NCBI GenBank assembly: GCA_017938365.1
Contig: JAGBBT010000075.1
Location: 1 to 57,258 of the forward strand
Length of the DNA: 57,258 nt
Direction: 5' to 3'
From: Treponema sp.
GTDB lineage: Bacteria > Spirochaetota > Spirochaetia > Treponematales > Treponemataceae
The first letter of the stretch is position 1, and each line of letters opens with the position of its first letter. The notes under the pieces were generated by a model. The model was not told the DNA's origin. It searched no databases and saw only the letters and a list, made by a program, of their open reading frames with translations. Of the stretch, positions 15,954 through 24,759 are shown one piece after another. Position numbers and translations under genes: made by a program.

Positions 15954-18326
15954 ATGAGTGATTATCTTGATGCTAATAATGAAGAACTTTTAAAAGATTA
16001 CTTCTCTGAATCTGAGATGATGGTGGACAATCTCGAAAGCAATATTCTTGCTATCGAAAATGATCCAAATAATCGTGAAGCTATAGATGAAATTTTCCGA
16101 GCAGCACACACCTTAAAAGGTAATTCTGCCACTGTAGAATTTTCAGAAATTTCTCACTTTGCACACATAATGGAAGACCTTCTTGATGAAGTTCGTTCTG
16201 ATCGTGTAAAGGTTACTGAGGAAGTTGTTGATACTTTGTTAACATCTCTTGATGTTATTAAGGTTATGCTAGAAACTCGTCAAAATGGTTCTGTTTATGA
16301 AGAAAGTGTAGAAGAGATTACAAATAAGATTAAGTCTCTTATTCAGAATGGAACTGCTAATGCACCAAGTGTAGCTCCAAAAGCTGAAAAACCAAAAGTT
16401 GAGGTTTCTACAGATAAAGTAGAAAAAACAGAAAAATCAGAATCATCTGCAAACATTAGTTTGTCAGAATTTGAATATCTTGAATTAAAGCAGAATTGTG
16501 GTGCTAATGAAAAACTTTGGGCAATTTCTGTAACATTTGATGAAAATAATCCAATGAATAGCGTTGGAGGAATTCAAGTATTTGCAGCACTAAAGGCTTG
16601 TGGAACTGTATTAAAAACAATTCCTGATTTTGATGCTCTGTATGAAGATGAATTTCACAAAGAAGTAGTTTATTATGTTGCTTCTGCAAATAATTCAGAA
16701 GAATTAGAAGATGTTGCATTCCTTGATGATGTTACATTAAGTGTTGATGCAAAATGTGTAGAAGAAGCACAGGTTGTATCTTCTTCGGCTTCTGAAGAGG
16801 CTGTGGTTGAACCTGAAGTGGCTGTAAAGGATGTCGCTGAAAAGAAAGAAGAAACTGTGACAGAAACTGAAACTCAACCAGAAAAAAGTAGTGTTCCTGT
16901 TCAGAAGACAACTCCAAAACCATCTTCTGGTCATGCTCAGCAAAGTTCAATTTTAAGAGTTGATTCAAAACGTATTGATTACTTATTAAATCTTGTTTCT
17001 GAAACTGTTATTACTAAAGCATCTTTTAATCAGAGTGCACAGCAACAAGCAGATATGCTTATTCAATTTCAGGCTCTTGATTCATCATATAAAGAAAAAG
17101 TTCATAAGATGTTTGAGCAGTTGCCTCAGTATTTAGAAGAAATTCAAAATGGAGTTTCTGTAAAAGATATTAAAAATGATATCCTTGCTGAATACGGTGA
17201 TATTGTAAATTATTTTGATACATTTGAAACAAAATTTAAGGATCTTAATTCTAAGTTCCATTCTGCAACACAAAATCTTGGTAGAATTGCAGGAGAATTA
17301 CAAGAAGGTGTAATGAAAATTCGAATGGTACCTATTAGTCAAATATTTGATAGGTTCCCTAGAGTTGTTCGTGATCTTCAAAAGGACTTAGGAAAAAAAG
17401 TTAATCTCTTAATAGAAGGTGAAGAGACAGAATTGGATAAGACTGTAATTGATGATCTTATGGATCCAATTATGCACTGTGTTCGTAATTCTGTTGATCA
17501 CGGTATTGAATCTCCTGATGTTCGTAAAAAAGCAGGAAAAGATGAAACTGGAACTGTGCTTTTAAAGGCTGCAAACGAAGGAAATATGATTGTTATTGAT
17601 ATCGTTGATGATGGTGGTGGTATTGATACAGAAAAAGTTCGTAAAAAGGCTATAGAAAGGGGAGTTATTCATCCAAATAAGGTTCTCACAGAACAAGAGT
17701 CTGCACAGTTAATTTTTATGCCAGGTTTTTCTACCGCAGAAAAAATTACAAATGTTTCGGGACGTGGTGTAGGTCTTGATGTTGTAAAAACGATGATTGA
17801 TAAGTTGAACGGAACTGTAAATGTAACTACAGAAAAAGGAAAAGGTTCTAAATTCTGTATTAGATTACCTCTTACTCTTGCAATCATCCAAGGACTTTTA
17901 GTGAAGGTTGGTAGAGAAGTTTACTCGATACCTATTGCTTCTGTTATTGAAAGTCATCGTGTAAAAAAAGAAGATATTAATACAATTGACAATTATGAAG
18001 TATTAAATGTTCGTAATGAAGTAATTTCTGTACTTCGCTTGAGTAGATTGTTCAATATACATAATACTCAAGATGGTGAATATTGTTTTGTTGTAATTGT
18101 TGGTTCTCAAGATAAAAAAATTGGAATAATGGTTGATTCGCTGATTGGTGAAGAGGATGTTGTAATTAAGCCTTTACGTGATCAGTTTACTCAATCTCCG
18201 GGAATTGCAGGAGCTTCTATATTGGGAGATGGTTCTGTTTCTCTTATTATAGATGTTACTCAGTTGCTTGAGTTAGGTGTCCGTCAGGAGATTGAAGCTC
18301 GTTCGGAATACGGGATAACGGAGTAG
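15954..18326 (+). CDS. cheA: chemotaxis histidine kinase CheA
   Basis: The sensor kinase of the chemotaxis array; it phosphorylates CheY in response to MCP signals. Domains in order over 790 aa: HPt with phospho-acceptor His52 (RAAHTLKGNSATVEF), a P2-like CheY-docking region (~165-285), an acidic Glu/Val-rich linker (~290-330), dimerisation helices (~335-480), a HATPase domain with the N-box (HCVRNSVDHGIE) and glycine boxes (DDGGGID, GRGVGLDVV), and a C-terminal CheW-like P5 domain. It leads cheA-cheW-cheX-cheY, with cheW 3 bp downstream. The promoter lies so close to the ATG that the message is predicted to be leaderless. Confidence 0.96.
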   Translation: MSDYLDANNEELLKDYFSESEMMVDNLESNILAIENDPNNREAIDEIFRAAHTLKGNSATVEFSEISHFAHIMEDLLDEVRSDRVKVTEEVVDTLLTSLDVIKVMLETRQNGSVYEESVEEITNKIKSLIQNGTANAPSVAPKAEKPKVEVSTDKVEKTEKSESSANISLSEFEYLELKQNCGANEKLWAISVTFDENNPMNSVGGIQVFAALKACGTVLKTIPDFDALYEDEFHKEVVYYVASANNSEELEDVAFLDDVTLSVDAKCVEEAQVVSSSASEEAVVEPEVAVKDVAEKKEETVTETETQPEKSSVPVQKTTPKPSSGHAQQSSILRVDSKRIDYLLNLVSETVITKASFNQSAQQQADMLIQFQALDSSYKEKVHKMFEQLPQYLEEIQNGVSVKDIKNDILAEYGDIVNYFDTFETKFKDLNSKFHSATQNLGRIAGELQEGVMKIRMVPISQIFDRFPRVVRDLQKDLGKKVNLLIEGEETELDKTVIDDLMDPIMHCVRNSVDHGIESPDVRKKAGKDETGTVLLKAANEGNMIVIDIVDDGGGIDTEKVRKKAIERGVIHPNKVLTEQESAQLIFMPGFSTAEKITNVSGRGVGLDVVKTMIDKLNGTVNVTTEKGKGSKFCIRLPLTLAIIQGLLVKVGREVYSIPIASVIESHRVKKEDINTIDNYEVLNVRNEVISVLRLSRLFNIHNTQDGEYCFVVIVGSQDKKIGIMVDSLIGEEDVVIKPLRDQFTQSPGIAGASILGDGSVSLIIDVTQLLELGVRQEIEARSEYGITE

Positions 18327-18329
18327 TCT

Positions 18330-19736
18330 ATGGAAAATATGCAAGAACAAGAGCAATTAGTTAATATTAACGCTGCGTTAGCTGAAAATCTCGGAGCTTA
18401 TATGGGAGCTAATGATGCAGCAGATAGAAATGAAAAACTTACTCAAATAGATTACAAAATGGTAACTTTCTCACTCGCTGGTAAAGATTATGCCATTGAC
18501 ATTATGAAAGTAAAGGAAATTGCAAAAGCTGGTCGTTTTACATATGTTCCTAATACACTTCCATTTGTTCTTGGTGTATATAATTTACGTGGTGAGATTA
18601 TACCAATTGTGGACTTAAGATTGTTCTTCAATATAGAAGTTGAGGAACGTATTGATGATGCTTTAGAAAATATGCTCATCGTGACAATTGGAGATTTAAC
18701 ATTTGGTGTTGTTGTAGATGTTATTGATAAGGTTGTCGGTATACAGAAGTCTACAATTCAGCCACCTCATCCTTTGTTTGGTGATATTAATATAAAATAT
18801 ATTCAGGGTGTCGTTGAAGTAAACAATAGATTGTATATTCTTCTTGATATAGAAAGAATCTTTGGGTCTAAAGCTGATTCGCAGGTTATTGAAGAAGAAA
18901 ATGCAAGAAATATGCTTATTCAGAATACTTCTGTAAAAGAAGATATTCCTTCCAAAGAGACTAAAAAAACTGAAGATAAAGCACCTAAGGACGCTAAAGA
19001 TGTGGATTTAAGTTTTATACTTGAGTCATTGTCTCAAATGAGAAAATTTAATGTTACATCTATTAACGAGAAATGGGTTAAAAATCGATTTATAGAATGG
19101 GAACAAGAAAGAGGAAAGGATAATACACAGTTTACAACTCCAGAAGATGCTGATGAATTCCTTAAATCTTTTTACTCAAATTATAATGCTTCATGGTGGA
19201 AAAAGGATTATGCTGATGCAGTTTATAAGGTGTTGCCAGATAATACAGCTAAGCAAATTGTGGTATGGAATCCAGGTTGTGGAAAAGGATATGAGACATA
19301 TTCTTTAGCTTGTATTTTGAAAAAAAGATATCCAGAAGCAAAAATTAGAATTTATGCTCATGATGTTGATTTGCTAAATGTTTCTAATGCTCCATTAATG
19401 TCTATTCCTGCGGATGTGGCAAATGATTGGTATGCTCCATATGTAACAACTAAGGCAAATAATGAATATGCTTTTACTTCTGAGATAAAAAATAGTATAA
19501 TGTTTGAATACCACGACTGTGCAAATACAAATGCTCTGCCAGTTGTTGATATTATATTTGCAAGAGATCTTATTTCGTTCCTTCCTTCTGCAGCACAGTC
19601 TGCACTTGTTGCTGATTTTGAGGAAAAACTTAAGGGTAACGGTGTTTTATTCTTAGGACAAAATGAGTCGATTGAAAATAATAAGAAGTGGGTTCCAAAA
19701 AAGACTGGAAATATCACTACTTATACAAAACAGTAA
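18330..19736 (+). CDS. cheW: CheW adaptor fused to a CheR-like methyltransferase-fold domain
   Basis: Couples chemoreceptors to CheA. Residues ~40-190 are the CheW SH3-like domain (FSLAGKDYAIDI, LPFVLGVYNLRGEIIPIVDLR). A charged Lys/Asp linker follows (~190-225). Residues ~225-468 resemble CheR: an N-terminal helical part, then a Rossmann nucleotide-binding motif NPGCGKGYETYSLA at the SAM site, and FARDLISFLP where CheR has its RN-x-LxYF motif. The usual CheR sequence there is altered, so methyltransferase activity may be lost. This CheW-CheR-like architecture has been described for Treponema chemotaxis arrays. The gene sits between cheA and cheX. Confidence 0.92.
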   Translation: MENMQEQEQLVNINAALAENLGAYMGANDAADRNEKLTQIDYKMVTFSLAGKDYAIDIMKVKEIAKAGRFTYVPNTLPFVLGVYNLRGEIIPIVDLRLFFNIEVEERIDDALENMLIVTIGDLTFGVVVDVIDKVVGIQKSTIQPPHPLFGDINIKYIQGVVEVNNRLYILLDIERIFGSKADSQVIEEENARNMLIQNTSVKEDIPSKETKKTEDKAPKDAKDVDLSFILESLSQMRKFNVTSINEKWVKNRFIEWEQERGKDNTQFTTPEDADEFLKSFYSNYNASWWKKDYADAVYKVLPDNTAKQIVVWNPGCGKGYETYSLACILKKRYPEAKIRIYAHDVDLLNVSNAPLMSIPADVANDWYAPYVTTKANNEYAFTSEIKNSIMFEYHDCANTNALPVVDIIFARDLISFLPSAAQSALVADFEEKLKGNGVLFLGQNESIENNKKWVPKKTGNITTYTKQ

Positions 19737-19756
19737 ATGAATTATAGGGAGATACT

Positions 19757-20239
19757 ATGAGAGTAGAGTACATTAATCCGTTTGTAGAAACCTCTTTTCA
19801 GATACTCAAGGAAGTTCTTGGCGGTGCCGATGTTAAACGCGGTGATTTGTATCTGAAATCTACTGCTATGCCTGTTATGGGTGTTGCAGCATTAGTTGGT
19901 CTTGCAGGAGATGTTGAAGGACGCGTTCTTTTTGATATGTCATATGAAACAGCTTTGAATATTGCTTCAAAAATGAATGGAGAAACTTTAACTAATTTTG
20001 ATGATCTTGCAAAGGCAACTATAAGTGAACTTGCAAATTTAATTACTGCTCAGGCTGTAACAAAGCTTCATGAGCTTGGTTTTAAATTTGATCTTACTCC
20101 ACCTGCGTTATTTGCTGGTGAAAAGATGGAAATTGCTGCTTTAGGTGGAACTGCTCAGAGTGTAGAAGCTTTGATTGTTCCTCTTATTACTGAATGTGGC
20201 AAAGTAGAAGTAAATGTAGCAATTCGTGAAAGAATGTAA
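19757..20239 (+). CDS. cheX: CheX, CheY-phosphate phosphatase
   Basis: Dephosphorylates CheY-P to reset the motor signal; spirochaetes use CheX rather than CheZ. The 160-aa protein opens with INPFVETSFQILKEVLG, typical of the family. It holds the catalytic helix ISELANLITAQA, whose Glu and Asn act on the phosphoryl group as in other CheX/CheC/FliY phosphatases. A GGGAG site lies upstream of ATG 19757 and the gap to cheW is 20 bp. Length and position in the operon are standard for treponemes. Confidence 0.95.
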   Translation: MRVEYINPFVETSFQILKEVLGGADVKRGDLYLKSTAMPVMGVAALVGLAGDVEGRVLFDMSYETALNIASKMNGETLTNFDDLAKATISELANLITAQAVTKLHELGFKFDLTPPALFAGEKMEIAALGGTAQSVEALIVPLITECGKVEVNVAIRERM

Positions 20240-20251
20240 AAAAGGAGTGCT

Positions 20252-20689
20252 TTGATGAAAACTAAACAAGATTTTCCTTCGATTAATGAGCGTCCACCAG
20301 AGGGTGTTAGAGCCGATGGAACTAAGGTTCGTGTTTTAATAGTTGATGATTCTATATTCGTTGCAAAGCAGCTTGGTCAAATTCTTACTAGCGAAGGTTA
20401 TGATGTTGTTGCAACTGCTGTAGATGGAAAAGACGGTGTAGATAAATATAAAGAGCTTTGTCCTAATGTTGATTTGGTTACAATGGATATTACTATGCCT
20501 AGAATGGATGGTATTACTGCATTGGAACAGATTATGGCTTTTGATAAAAATGCAAAGGTTGTAATGGTAAGTGCTTTAGGTAAAGAAGAGCTTGTAAAAA
20601 AATCTCTTTTATTAGGAGCAAAAAACTATATTGTAAAACCTCTTGATCGCAAGAAGGTTCTTGAACGTATAGCTGCTGCTACAAAATAG
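20252..20689 (+). CDS. cheY: response regulator CheY
   Basis: Single-domain receiver that binds the flagellar switch when phosphorylated by CheA. Of its 145 residues, the first ~22 are an N-terminal extension (DFPSINERPPEGVR) before the receiver begins. Receiver signatures are VLIVDDS (acidic pocket), VDLVTMDITMPRMDG (phospho-acceptor Asp), VMVSALG (Ser at the conserved Thr/Ser position) and NYIVKPLD (conserved Lys). AAAAAGGAG precedes the ATG. It is the last gene of the operon and is followed by a strong terminator. Confidence 0.95.
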   Translation: MMKTKQDFPSINERPPEGVRADGTKVRVLIVDDSIFVAKQLGQILTSEGYDVVATAVDGKDGVDKYKELCPNVDLVTMDITMPRMDGITALEQIMAFDKNAKVVMVSALGKEELVKKSLLLGAKNYIVKPLDRKKVLERIAAATK

Positions 20690-20707
20690 TATTTTATTTC
20701 TTTATAT

Positions 20708-20754
20708 AACGCTTGGTACAGAAAGTTTTTTCTTTTGTATCAAGCGTTTTTTTT
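20708..20754 (+). terminator. intrinsic terminator of the chemotaxis operon
   Basis: Arms AACGCTTGGTACA (20708-20720) and TGTATCAAGCGTT (20736-20748) pair over 13 positions with one G-U. The second arm runs into eight T. Confidence 0.9.
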
Positions 20755-20806
20755 GTTGACTAGCATTTTTTCATTTGATATATTGTTTTTCACATAATTA
20801 AATAAT

Positions 20807-20880
20807 GCGGAATTAGCTCAGTTGGTTAGAGTACTAGCATGACACGCTAGGGGTCACAAGTTCGACTCTTGTATTCCGCA
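20807..20880 (+). tRNA. tRNA-Val (anticodon GAC)
   Basis: Full cloverleaf: acceptor GCGGAAT (20807-20813) pairs with ATTCCGC (20873-20879); anticodon stem CTAGC/GCTAG flanks loop ATGACAC with anticodon GAC; the T-arm has loop TTCGACT flanked by ACAAG/CTTGT. The CCA tail is not encoded. The stretch 20690-21095 holds only the che terminator, this tRNA and the cimA promoter; the ~180 nt between 20881 and 21060 show nothing else I can name. Confidence 0.95.
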
Positions 20881-21060
20881 GGTAATATTAAATACTAATT
20901 AACGCAAACGACACATGTATTACTTTTTGGGTATGTAAATCTGATTACGGAACGTTTATTTTTTCGGTATTTGGATATATATATACAGAAATGTAGCATG
21001 TGTTTTTTTTATTTTAAACATGTTATTTCAGTTTTATATTTAGTACATTGCTAAACTTTA

Positions 21061-21089
21061 TTGACACTTAGTTTTTATTTATTCATAAT
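21061..21089 (+). promoter_or_regulatory. promoter of cimA
   Basis: TTGACA (21061-21066), 17-bp spacer, CATAAT (21084-21089), then 6 nt to ATG 21096. No Shine-Dalgarno: a near-consensus promoter that predicts a leaderless message and leaves no room for a T-box or attenuator. Confidence 0.65.
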
Positions 21090-21095
21090 CAAATC

Positions 21096-22697
21096 ATGAA
21101 AAATAGAAAGATTGCAGTTTTTGATTCAACACTTAGAGATGGTTCACAAGGAGAAGGAATTAGTTTTTCTGTCCAAGATAAGATTAATATAGTTTTATCA
21201 CTTGATGAATTAGGTGTGTCTTTTATCGAAGCTGGAAATCCTGGCTCTAATCCGAAAGATATGGAGTTTTTTGCAGAAGCAAAGAAGTTAAATCTAAAGA
21301 AGTCAAAATTGGTTGCATTTGGATCTACAAGACGAAAAGATCTTTCTTGTGGTGAGGATATAAATTTACAGAGTTTATTGTCTGCGGAAACTGAATATGT
21401 TTGCATCTTTGGAAAATCTTGGGATTTTCAAGTAACGGATATTTTACATGCATCTTTAGAAGAGAATCTTGTAATGATAAAGGATACTGTTTCTTATCTT
21501 TGTAGCAAAGGAAGAAAAGTTATTTTTGATGCAGAACATTTTTTTACAGGTTACGCCGAAAATTCAGAATATGCACTTAAGTCTTTAGAAGCTGCTGTAG
21601 AAGGTGGAGCAGAGTGTCTTTGTTTGTGTGAAACTAAGGGTGGTGCAATGCCTTTAGAATGTTTTAATGCTGTAAAAACTGTTGTTGATAAATTTGGAAA
21701 AAAGGTTTCTATTGGTATACATACTCATAATGACTGTGGTCTTGCGGTTGCAAATTCCTTGTTAGCTGTTGAGGCTGGGGCAACTCATGTTCAAGGTGTT
21801 TTGTTGGGTTTTGGAGAACGTACAGGAAATGCAAATCTATCCACTATAATTGCTGATTTGCAATTAAAAATGAATTGTGAATGTATTCCAAAAGAAAATA
21901 TGAAGTTATTAACTCCAATATGTAAACGTGTTGCTGAAATTACTAATATATCTTTAGCAACTGGTATGCCATTTGTTGGTGGCAGTGCATTTGCACATAA
22001 AGCCGGAATGCATATTGATGCAGTTATAAAAAATCCTTTTGCTTATGAGCATATTACTCCAGAAACTGTAGGAAATGAAAGAGTTTTCTTAATGAGCGAA
22101 GTAGCTGGAAGAAGTATGATTATAGAAAAAATTCAGAAATTTGATAAATCTATTACTAAGTCAAGTCCGATTGTCGCTGATATTGTAAAACGAGTTAAAG
22201 ACTTGGAACACGAAGGTTATCAATTTGAAGGTGCTGATGGAAGTTTTGAACTTTTAGTTAGAAAGGCAATTGGAAAATATCAGCCATTTTTTAACCTTCA
22301 TTATTATAAAACTAGTGGTGAGTTTCCAAGATTCTCTGATAATCAAAGTGCCTTTGTGCAAATAAAACTTGATGTTGATGATAAAGCTGTTGTTACTGCC
22401 GGAGAAGGTGACGGACCAGTTAATGCAATGGACGTTGCTTTACGAAAAGCTTTAGAAGAGTTTTATCCATCTGTATCTCAGATTCATTTAACTGATTATA
22501 AGGTTCGTGTTCTTGATGGAAAGAGTGCTACGGCCAGTCGTGTTCGTGTTCTTATTGAATCTAGTGATGGCGTGGATTGTTGGGCCACAATGGGAGTTTC
22601 TAGTGATATTATGGAAGCATCCTATTTGGCCCTAGTTGATTCTTTTGAATATAAGTTAATAAAAGATGTGGAAAAAAAATTTATGAAATTATTATAG
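21096..22697 (+). CDS. cimA: (R)-citramalate synthase
   Basis: Condenses pyruvate and acetyl-CoA to citramalate, the threonine-independent entry to isoleucine. The 533-aa length and overall pattern match CimA rather than LeuA. The catalytic DSTLRDGSQGEGISFS segment is at residues ~10-25, the metal motif HTHNDCGLA lies near 210, and GGSAFAHKAGMHIDAV near 290 is the conserved LeuA/CimA signature. A C-terminal regulatory domain (~400-533) is the expected isoleucine feedback site. leuB, which serves both citramalate and leucine routes, follows pyrE nearby. Homocitrate or isopropylmalate synthase activity is less likely but cannot be excluded. Confidence 0.9.
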   Translation: MKNRKIAVFDSTLRDGSQGEGISFSVQDKINIVLSLDELGVSFIEAGNPGSNPKDMEFFAEAKKLNLKKSKLVAFGSTRRKDLSCGEDINLQSLLSAETEYVCIFGKSWDFQVTDILHASLEENLVMIKDTVSYLCSKGRKVIFDAEHFFTGYAENSEYALKSLEAAVEGGAECLCLCETKGGAMPLECFNAVKTVVDKFGKKVSIGIHTHNDCGLAVANSLLAVEAGATHVQGVLLGFGERTGNANLSTIIADLQLKMNCECIPKENMKLLTPICKRVAEITNISLATGMPFVGGSAFAHKAGMHIDAVIKNPFAYEHITPETVGNERVFLMSEVAGRSMIIEKIQKFDKSITKSSPIVADIVKRVKDLEHEGYQFEGADGSFELLVRKAIGKYQPFFNLHYYKTSGEFPRFSDNQSAFVQIKLDVDDKAVVTAGEGDGPVNAMDVALRKALEEFYPSVSQIHLTDYKVRVLDGKSATASRVRVLIESSDGVDCWATMGVSSDIMEASYLALVDSFEYKLIKDVEKKFMKLL

Positions 22698-22726
22698 CTC
22701 TCTGGAGCTTAAGATGCTCCGTAGAG
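22698..22726. terminator. hairpin at the junction of convergent cimA and pyrE
   Basis: Stem CTCT-ct-GGAGC (22698-22708) pairs with GCTCC-gt-AGAG (22716-22726). It overlaps the last codons of pyrE. No T-run, so it may act as a shared 3' stabiliser rather than a true terminator. Confidence 0.4.
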
Positions 22727-23395
22727 TTTATAGTATTCATCAATTTCTTTTTTTATATCTTCTGTAATTATTTTTTTATTACCGTTTATATATAACTCTT
22801 CTACTACATCAGCCATTGATACTATTGCTTTTGCAGGGAATCCATATTTTTCAGTTATTACATCAAGTGCTGCTTTTGTTGAATCAGGAGCCTTTTCCAT
22901 TCTATTTAAGCTTACAATTTCTCCAACAATTTTAATTCCTCCAGGAATTGTTTCTTGTGCCTTGATTTTAGGATAAGTTTCTTCAATAGATTTGCCAGAT
23001 GTTGTTACATCTTCAATAATAACAACTCTATCTCCATCTTTTATTTCGTATCCCAAAAGACTTCCTTTATCTGCTCCATGGTCTTTTGCTTCTTTTCTGT
23101 CAGAACAGTATTTAATTTCTTTTCCATAAAGTTCTGAATAAGCGATTACACATGCTGTTGCTAAAGGAATACCTTTATATGCTGGACCGAATAATACATC
23201 AAAATCATCACCAAAATTGTCATGAATTGCTTGTGCGTAATATCTTCCGAGTCTCATTAATTGACTTCCCGTAACATAGGCACCTGCATTCATAAAAAAT
23301 GGGGATTTTCTACCACTTTTTAGTGTAAAAGAACCAAATTTCAGAACCTTACACTCAACCATAAAATTAATAAAATCTTTTTTGTATTGTTCCAT
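22709..23395 (-). CDS. pyrE: orotate phosphoribosyltransferase
   Basis: Transfers a phosphoribosyl group from PRPP to orotate in pyrimidine synthesis. The 228-aa protein carries FTLKSGRKSPFFMNAG near the N-terminus (orotate/PRPP contacts), FGPAYKGIPLA, the catalytic-loop region YCSDRKEAKDHG, and the PRPP-binding motif VVIIEDVTTSGKS. No other pyr genes are adjacent. It is monocistronic between convergent cimA and divergent leuB. Its promoter ends 6 nt before the ATG without a ribosome binding site. Confidence 0.95.
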   Translation of the reverse strand: MEQYKKDFINFMVECKVLKFGSFTLKSGRKSPFFMNAGAYVTGSQLMRLGRYYAQAIHDNFGDDFDVLFGPAYKGIPLATACVIAYSELYGKEIKYCSDRKEAKDHGADKGSLLGYEIKDGDRVVIIEDVTTSGKSIEETYPKIKAQETIPGGIKIVGEIVSLNRMEKAPDSTKAALDVITEKYGFPAKAIVSMADVVEELYINGNKKIITEDIKKEIDEYYKLYGAS

Positions 23396-23401
23396 AGAAA
23401 T

Positions 23402-23430
23402 ATATTAACGGTAAAATTATTTATTGTCGA
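23402..23430 (-). promoter_or_regulatory. promoter of pyrE
   Basis: Minus strand: TCGACA (23430-23425), 17-bp spacer, TAATAT (23407-23402), 6 nt to the ATG at 23395; no Shine-Dalgarno. Confidence 0.5.
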
Positions 23431-23533
23431 CAATATTAATTCTTTCTCTAGATATTGTTATTCAATTAATTAAATGATATATTTTAAATGATATTAAATA
23501 AATTTAGTTTTATTAAATTAATGAGGTTTGATT

Positions 23534-24628
23534 ATGGAAAAGAATATTGCTTTGATTCCAGGAGATGGAATTGGTCCTGATGTAGTTGCAGAAGCTGTTA
23601 ATGTATTAAATGCAATTGGTGAAAAATTTGGTCATAAATTTAATTATACTTCTGTAATTGCTGGTGGTGCAGCAATTGATAAATGGGGAAATCCTCTTCC
23701 TCAGGATCAATTGGATATTTGTTTAAAGTCTGATGCAACATTACTTGGTGCTGTTGGTGGTCCAAAATGGGATGATGTAGCTCCTGAAATTCGTCCAGAA
23801 AAAGCCCTTCTTGGTCTTCGTGGGGGAATGAAGGTTTTTGCAAATCTTCGTCCAGCAGTAATGTGGAAACAGTTAAAAGATGCTTGTCCATTAAAAGATG
23901 AAATTGTTGGTTCTGGTCTTGATATTCTTATTGTTCGTGAATTAACAGGTGGTATCTATTTTGGAGAAAGAGGAACTGCTGAAGATGGTAAATCTGCATG
24001 GGATACAGAAAAATACTCTTGGGAAGAAATTGAAAGAATAGTTCGCATGGGTTTTGAATATGCTATGAATCGTCAGAAACGTTTGTGCGTAATTGATAAG
24101 GCTAATATTTTAAATTCTAGTCGTCTTTGGAGAAAAGTTGCAGAAACTGTTCATGCTGAATATCCTGAAGTTCAATTAGATTTCTTGTATATTGATAATG
24201 CTGCAATGCAGCTTGTAAGAAATCCTCGTCAGTTTGATGTAATTGCAACTTCTAATATGTTTGGTGATATTCTTTCTGATGAAGCAAGTCAAATTACAGG
24301 GTCTATTGGAATGTTAGCATCTGCATCTTTAGGAGATGGAAAAGGTCCTGGGCTTTATGAGCCAATTCATGGTTCTGCACCTGATATTGCAGGAAAAGAT
24401 ATTGCAAATCCTTTGGCAACAATTCTTTCTGCTGCAATGTTGCTTCGTTATAGTTTTGGTCTTGAAACAGAAGCTAAAGCAATTGAAAATGCAGTAAATG
24501 CTGTTCTTGATGATGGTTGGAGAACGGGTGATATTGCAGGTTCTGATTTTGAATCTGTAAAAGCTGCTGGAAAACTTGTTGGTACAAAGAAAATGGGTTC
24601 TCTTGTTGTTGAATATTTAAATAAATAA
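23534..24628 (+). CDS. leuB: 3-isopropylmalate dehydrogenase
   Basis: Oxidises 3-isopropylmalate in leucine synthesis; the same enzyme class acts on 3-methylmalate in the citramalate route to isoleucine. ATG 23534 is chosen because GAGG lies 7 nt upstream; the TTG at 23528 is not supported. The 364-aa protein has [13 protein letters not shown] at its N-terminus, [16 protein letters not shown], the substrate Arg/Tyr region [26 protein letters not shown] (metal Asp) and [15 protein letters not shown] (NAD selectivity). leuA, leuC and leuD are not in the window. It ends at a strong terminator. Confidence 0.95.
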   Translation: MEKNIALIPGDGIGPDVVAEAVNVLNAIGEKFGHKFNYTSVIAGGAAIDKWGNPLPQDQLDICLKSDATLLGAVGGPKWDDVAPEIRPEKALLGLRGGMKVFANLRPAVMWKQLKDACPLKDEIVGSGLDILIVRELTGGIYFGERGTAEDGKSAWDTEKYSWEEIERIVRMGFEYAMNRQKRLCVIDKANILNSSRLWRKVAETVHAEYPEVQLDFLYIDNAAMQLVRNPRQFDVIATSNMFGDILSDEASQITGSIGMLASASLGDGKGPGLYEPIHGSAPDIAGKDIANPLATILSAAMLLRYSFGLETEAKAIENAVNAVLDDGWRTGDIAGSDFESVKAAGKLVGTKKMGSLVVEYLNK

Positions 24629-24660
24629 TTTGTAAATAAATAGTCATATTTTTTATTACT

Positions 24661-24709
24661 AAAGTGTATTTTAAAAGTTGTTTTGATTTTTAAAATACAC
24701 TTTTTTTTA
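24661..24709 (+). terminator. intrinsic terminator of leuB
   Basis: A perfect 16-bp inverted repeat, AAAGTGTATTTTAAAA (24661-24676) and TTTTAAAATACACTTT (24688-24703), running into eight T. Confidence 0.85.
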
Positions 24710-24759
24710 TGAATAGAATAGAAAGTTGTTTTGATATACAATAATTTCAGAGGATAAAA

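Noticed and set aside
20881..21060. T-box, leucine/isoleucine attenuator or riboswitch before cimA
   Set aside because: No specifier stem, antiterminator or leader peptide was recognised, and the promoter sits 6 nt from the ATG, leaving no leader.
23640..23891. His-rich reverse ORF inside leuB
   Set aside because: Shadow of leuB, no start signals of its own.
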